The position numbers and the translations under genes are program-made. Under the pieces are notes generated by a model. That model had not been told where the DNA came from. It saw nothing but the letters and a program-made list of their open reading frames with translations, and made no database searches. Of a stretch of 17,748 bases of DNA, positions 15,533-17,748 are shown one piece after another (position 1 is the first letter of the stretch; every line of letters begins with the position of its first letter). The stretch comes from an uncultured Acetatifactor sp. (lineage in GTDB: Bacteria; Bacillota; Clostridia; Lachnospirales; Lachnospiraceae), in assembly GCA_910586435.1 (NCBI GenBank), contig CAJUGT010000058.1:1-17748 (forward strand), in the 5' to 3' direction.

Positions 15533-15551
15533 GGGAGATTATTGGAAAATA

Positions 15552-15580
15552 TTGCGGACAAATATGAATTTTGATATAAT
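15552..15580 (+). promoter_or_regulatory. Extended -10 promoter of the cysteine protease gene
   Basis: TATAAT at 15575-15580 is preceded by TG at 15572-15573 (extended -10) and, 17 nt upstream, by the weak -35 TTGCGG (15552-15557). Transcription would start near 15587, giving a leader of about 230 nt that contains the CUUG hairpin array. It begins just after the MITE flank. Confidence 0.65.
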
Positions 15581-15648
15581 CATATATGGTGCAATTTGGT
15601 CTGGTCTTATGTGCAAAAGTGTGAAATCTTATGGCTTTCCTTTATTCC

Positions 15649-15765
15649 CGCGGGCAATGAGCCAAGCGGCCGTGCTTGCACGGACAGTTGGCGAATGCCG
15701 CGAGGGTCAAATACCCCGCCCCTTGGGGCGTTGCAAGCTTGATACCCCATTGCTTGCAGCGGGGT
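15649..15765 (+). ncRNA. Structured leader or intergenic element with three CUUG-tetraloop hairpins
   Basis: Three GC-rich hairpins in a row all end in CUUG tetraloops: CCGTGCTTGCACGG (15670-15683), CGCCCCTTGGGGCG (15717-15730) and a 10-bp stem at 15744-15765. The first is nested in GCCAA 15661-15665 with TTGGC 15688-15692, then in CGC-GGCA 15649-15656 with TGCCGCG 15696-15702. The internal loop AUGA/GAA can place tandem G-A pairs beside a bulge, kink-turn-like. Competing pairs exist: GGGTC 15704-15708 against TACCCC at 15712 or 15743, and GCAAGC 15733-15738 against GCTTGC 15752-15757. No T-run follows. It may be a dispersed intergenic repeat, a regulatory leader, or both. Confidence 0.55.
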
Positions 15766-15817
15766 CTTTGATTGCAGAAGGATGCGCTTAAGTCAATTGT
15801 GATAGAAACAGGAAGTT

Positions 15818-17748
15818 ATGTACAGGAGAATTTCGGGAGAAATGGTGTGGATGAGGCAAAATAAAAGGCAGAAGGGTAATAGTGATAATAGCTTGTTTGA
15901 AAGGTGGAGATTTAAACCTGTATATGGTATATTGGCGGCTGTATTTTTGCAGTGGCCCGGCTCAGTACAGGCGGCATTTGAGGCAGATGGCAGGCAGGAA
16001 GCATCCAATGAGTGGGATAATGAAGGACAGGAAACTTCTGAAGCTCTCTATGGAGACAGCGCAGGGCAGGAGGATTTGGATATTACATACGAAGGGTATA
16101 TTGGGGAGGAGGATTTTGAGGCGGAGAGCATTGATTCCTCTGAAGAAGGAGAAATGCTGATTTCCGCTAAGGCAGCAGAGGGGCGCTATCGGACGGAGAG
16201 GCTGCCAGCCATCAGAAATCAGGGAAATTATAATGTTTGCTGGGCGATTTCGGCACTTTCTTTATTGGAAATCAATTTGGCGCAGAAAGGATATTTGGAG
16301 CCGGATTTTTCCGATTTGCATCTGGCTTATTATTCCTATTATTCTGTGAACGATCCTTTGGGTGGGCTGGAAGGTGATGATTATTATTATAGAGGCAATG
16401 AAGGCTCTTTTCTGAGCCGGGGAGGGAATTATACCATGGCTCTGAATGCTCTTTCGGATTGGCTTGGGGCAGCGGAAGAGGGATTGGTTCCGTACAGTCA
16501 GGAGACAGGGCGGGAGATTGTGGCAAATGGTTTACCAAAGGAATACGCATTCAGGGATGTGGCATATATACATAACTTTTATGCCGTGGACATGGGGAGT
16601 CCATGGGAAGTAAAACAGGCAATTGTGGAATATGGCGCAGTGGCAATCAGTTATTTTTCGGATTTGGCTACAAGGGACAGCTGGTATTATCGTGAGGGGA
16701 CAGCAGGGTATTATTGCTTTGATTCCAGAAGTCAAAACCATGGGGTTGTCATAGTGGGGTGGGATGATGAATATGATGCGGCTAATTTTGCCCAGGCCCC
16801 GCCTGGAAAAGGGGCTTGGATTGTTCGGAACAGTTGGGGAGAGGAATTTGGGCAGGGTGGCTATTTTTATTTATCTTATTTTGATAAGAGTATAGCATCA
16901 ATTGCTGTGGCGGCTGAGGCGGTGTTTTCCGGAAAATATGATCATAATTATCAGTATGATGGGGCAATTTACAGTACCCTTCTTACGGATCACACAAATC
17001 AGGATTGGGTCAAGGCGGCAAATGTTTTTTCAGCCAGTGGAAACCCGGGGGGAAGAGAGGAGATTAAGGCAATTTCCTTTGAGACAGGGCATGCCCGTTG
17101 CGGGTATGAAGTCAGTGTGTATGTCAATCCAACAGATTCGGATAACCCTGAAAGTGGTACGCTTGCGGCGTATGAGGAGGGAATTACGTCCTTTGTGGGG
17201 AAATACGTGGTGGAATTGTCAAGGCCGGTATATGTGGAAGAAGGAAATTCTTTTGCCGTAGTAGTGGCTTTGTATGATGGTGGGAATGGCACAGGGATAA
17301 AAGCGGAGCGTTCGGCTTCATATAGCCACATTGTCTCTAAGGCAAGGGCAGAAAGTGGTCAAAGTTATCTATACCAGAGTGCGGAGGGCAGTTGGTCTGA
17401 CTATGGAAGGGAAAATAACGCAAATATCAGGATAAAGGCATACACGGTAAATTGTAAAAGGATATGGGAAGAGCTGCGCCAGGATGAGTATGGGATTTGG
17501 AGGTACTACAGAAATGGAGCGGCGGATTATCAATACGTGGGTCTTGCTGCAAATGAATATGGCTGGTGGTATGTGGAGAATGGAGGAATTAATTTTGGCT
17601 ATACGGGCTTGACGCCAAATGAGTACGGCTGGTGGTATGTGGAGAATGGAGGAATTAATTTTGGCTATACGGGCTTGACGCCAAATGAGTACGGCTGGTG
17701 GTATGTAGAGAATGGAGGAATCAATTTTGGCTATACGGGCCTGGTGCC
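15818..17748 (+). CDS. Secreted papain-family (C1A) protease with lectin-like domain and surface repeats, 3' end cut
   Basis: The frame is open from 15806 to the window end, 643 residues without a stop. ATGs occur at 15818, 15842 and 15851; none has an ideal ribosome site, and the later two give a shorter positive N-region. A hydrophobic segment ending WPGSVQA (about residue 52) is the likely signal peptide. An acidic stretch of about 70 residues (pro-region?) precedes the papain domain: oxyanion Q135 and nucleophile C141 in RNQGNYNVCWAISALS, H308 in NHGVVIVGWDDEY, and N338 in IVRNSWGEEFGQGGYFYLSY. Residues about 370-530 (ending VEEGNSFAVVVALYDGG) match the lectin-like domain typical of clostridial C1 proteases. 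From about residue 555 come the 22-residue repeats (GWWYVENGGINFGYTGL). It is probably a surface-displayed protease. Family identity is secure; the substrate is unknown. Confidence 0.9.
   Translation, partial: MYRRISGEMVWMRQNKRQKGNSDNSLFERWRFKPVYGILAAVFLQWPGSVQAAFEADGRQEASNEWDNEGQETSEALYGDSAGQEDLDITYEGYIGEEDFEAESIDSSEEGEMLISAKAAEGRYRTERLPAIRNQGNYNVCWAISALSLLEINLAQKGYLEPDFSDLHLAYYSYYSVNDPLGGLEGDDYYYRGNEGSFLSRGGNYTMALNALSDWLGAAEEGLVPYSQETGREIVANGLPKEYAFRDVAYIHNFYAVDMGSPWEVKQAIVEYGAVAISYFSDLATRDSWYYREGTAGYYCFDSRSQNHGVVIVGWDDEYDAANFAQAPPGKGAWIVRNSWGEEFGQGGYFYLSYFDKSIASIAVAAEAVFSGKYDHNYQYDGAIYSTLLTDHTNQDWVKAANVFSASGNPGGREEIKAISFETGHARCGYEVSVYVNPTDSDNPESGTLAAYEEGITSFVGKYVVELSRPVYVEEGNSFAVVVALYDGGNGTGIKAERSASYSHIVSKARAESGQSYLYQSAEGSWSDYGRENNANIRIKAYTVNCKRIWEELRQDEYGIWRYYRNGAADYQYVGLAANEYGWWYVENGGINFGYTGLTPNEYGWWYVENGGINFGYTGLTPNEYGWWYVENGGINFGYTGLV
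17555..17748 (+). repeat. 66-bp tandem repeats in the protease gene, continuing past the window
   Basis: Units at 17555-17620 and 17621-17686 and a partial one from 17687 are almost base-for-base identical, each encoding a 22-residue EYGWWYVENGGINFGYTG-type repeat. The array runs off the end, so the total copy number is unknown. Confidence 0.9.

Noticed and set aside
15531..15791. 86-codon open frame upstream of the protease
   Set aside because: It covers the promoter and the CUUG hairpin array, has no ribosome site, and its sequence reflects hairpin DNA rather than a protein.

Overview
The window looks like chromosomal DNA of a gut-type Lachnospiraceae or related Clostridia. It has a moderate-to-low GC Firmicute composition, AGGAGG-type ribosome binding sites, consensus sigma-A promoters, signal peptides with short lysine starts, and the aromatic YTGL/GWWYV cell-surface repeats common in that group. 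The species cannot be named from sequence alone. Almost everything here concerns building, modifying or displaying material at the cell surface.

Region 1 (1-4767, plus strand) is a compact operon. It holds the 3' part of a UDP-galactopyranose mutase (glf), a GlfT2-like galactofuranosyltransferase 12 nt downstream, and an exported right-handed beta-helix protein 23 nt further on. The first two genes make UDP-galactofuranose and polymerise it. The third is probably an exported protein acting on, or binding, the resulting glycan. Region 2 (4768-5644) has no intact gene. It contains a small decayed gene in three frames, then a perfect TTGACA-17-TATAAT promoter, then a leader of roughly 415 nt that can fold into a long 86-nt hairpin. 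This leader drives region 3 (5645-9061), a 1138-residue secreted protein: signal peptide, eight aromatic surface-binding repeats, beta-trefoil lectin-like domains, and a C-terminal beta-helix clearly paralogous to the one in region 1. A strong terminator follows.

Region 4 (9184-11478) holds two membrane acyltransferase-3 family proteins in convergent orientation, probably O-acylating a surface glycan. The minus-strand one has its own near-consensus promoter and a hairpin leader. Region 5 (11843-15232) is a 1129-residue secreted protein with an Ig-like N-terminal part and about 15 C-terminal 22-residue aromatic repeats. Cysteine occurs in strictly every second repeat from 2 to 10. Its best start is a TTG, not the upstream ATG. 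Region 6 (15233-15817) is a terminator, a 176-bp MITE-like element with perfect 15-bp inverted ends and flanking direct repeats, an extended -10 promoter, and a leader with three stacked CUUG-tetraloop hairpins. Region 7 (15818-end, truncated by the window) is a secreted papain-family cysteine protease with a lectin-like domain and the same 22-residue repeats.

The unifying idea (inference) is that three unlike secreted proteins carry one repeat family beside a galactofuranan operon, so they may be displayed on a common surface ligand, possibly that glycan. The least explained elements are the paired beta-helix proteins with a shared GPHD motif and the two structured leaders.
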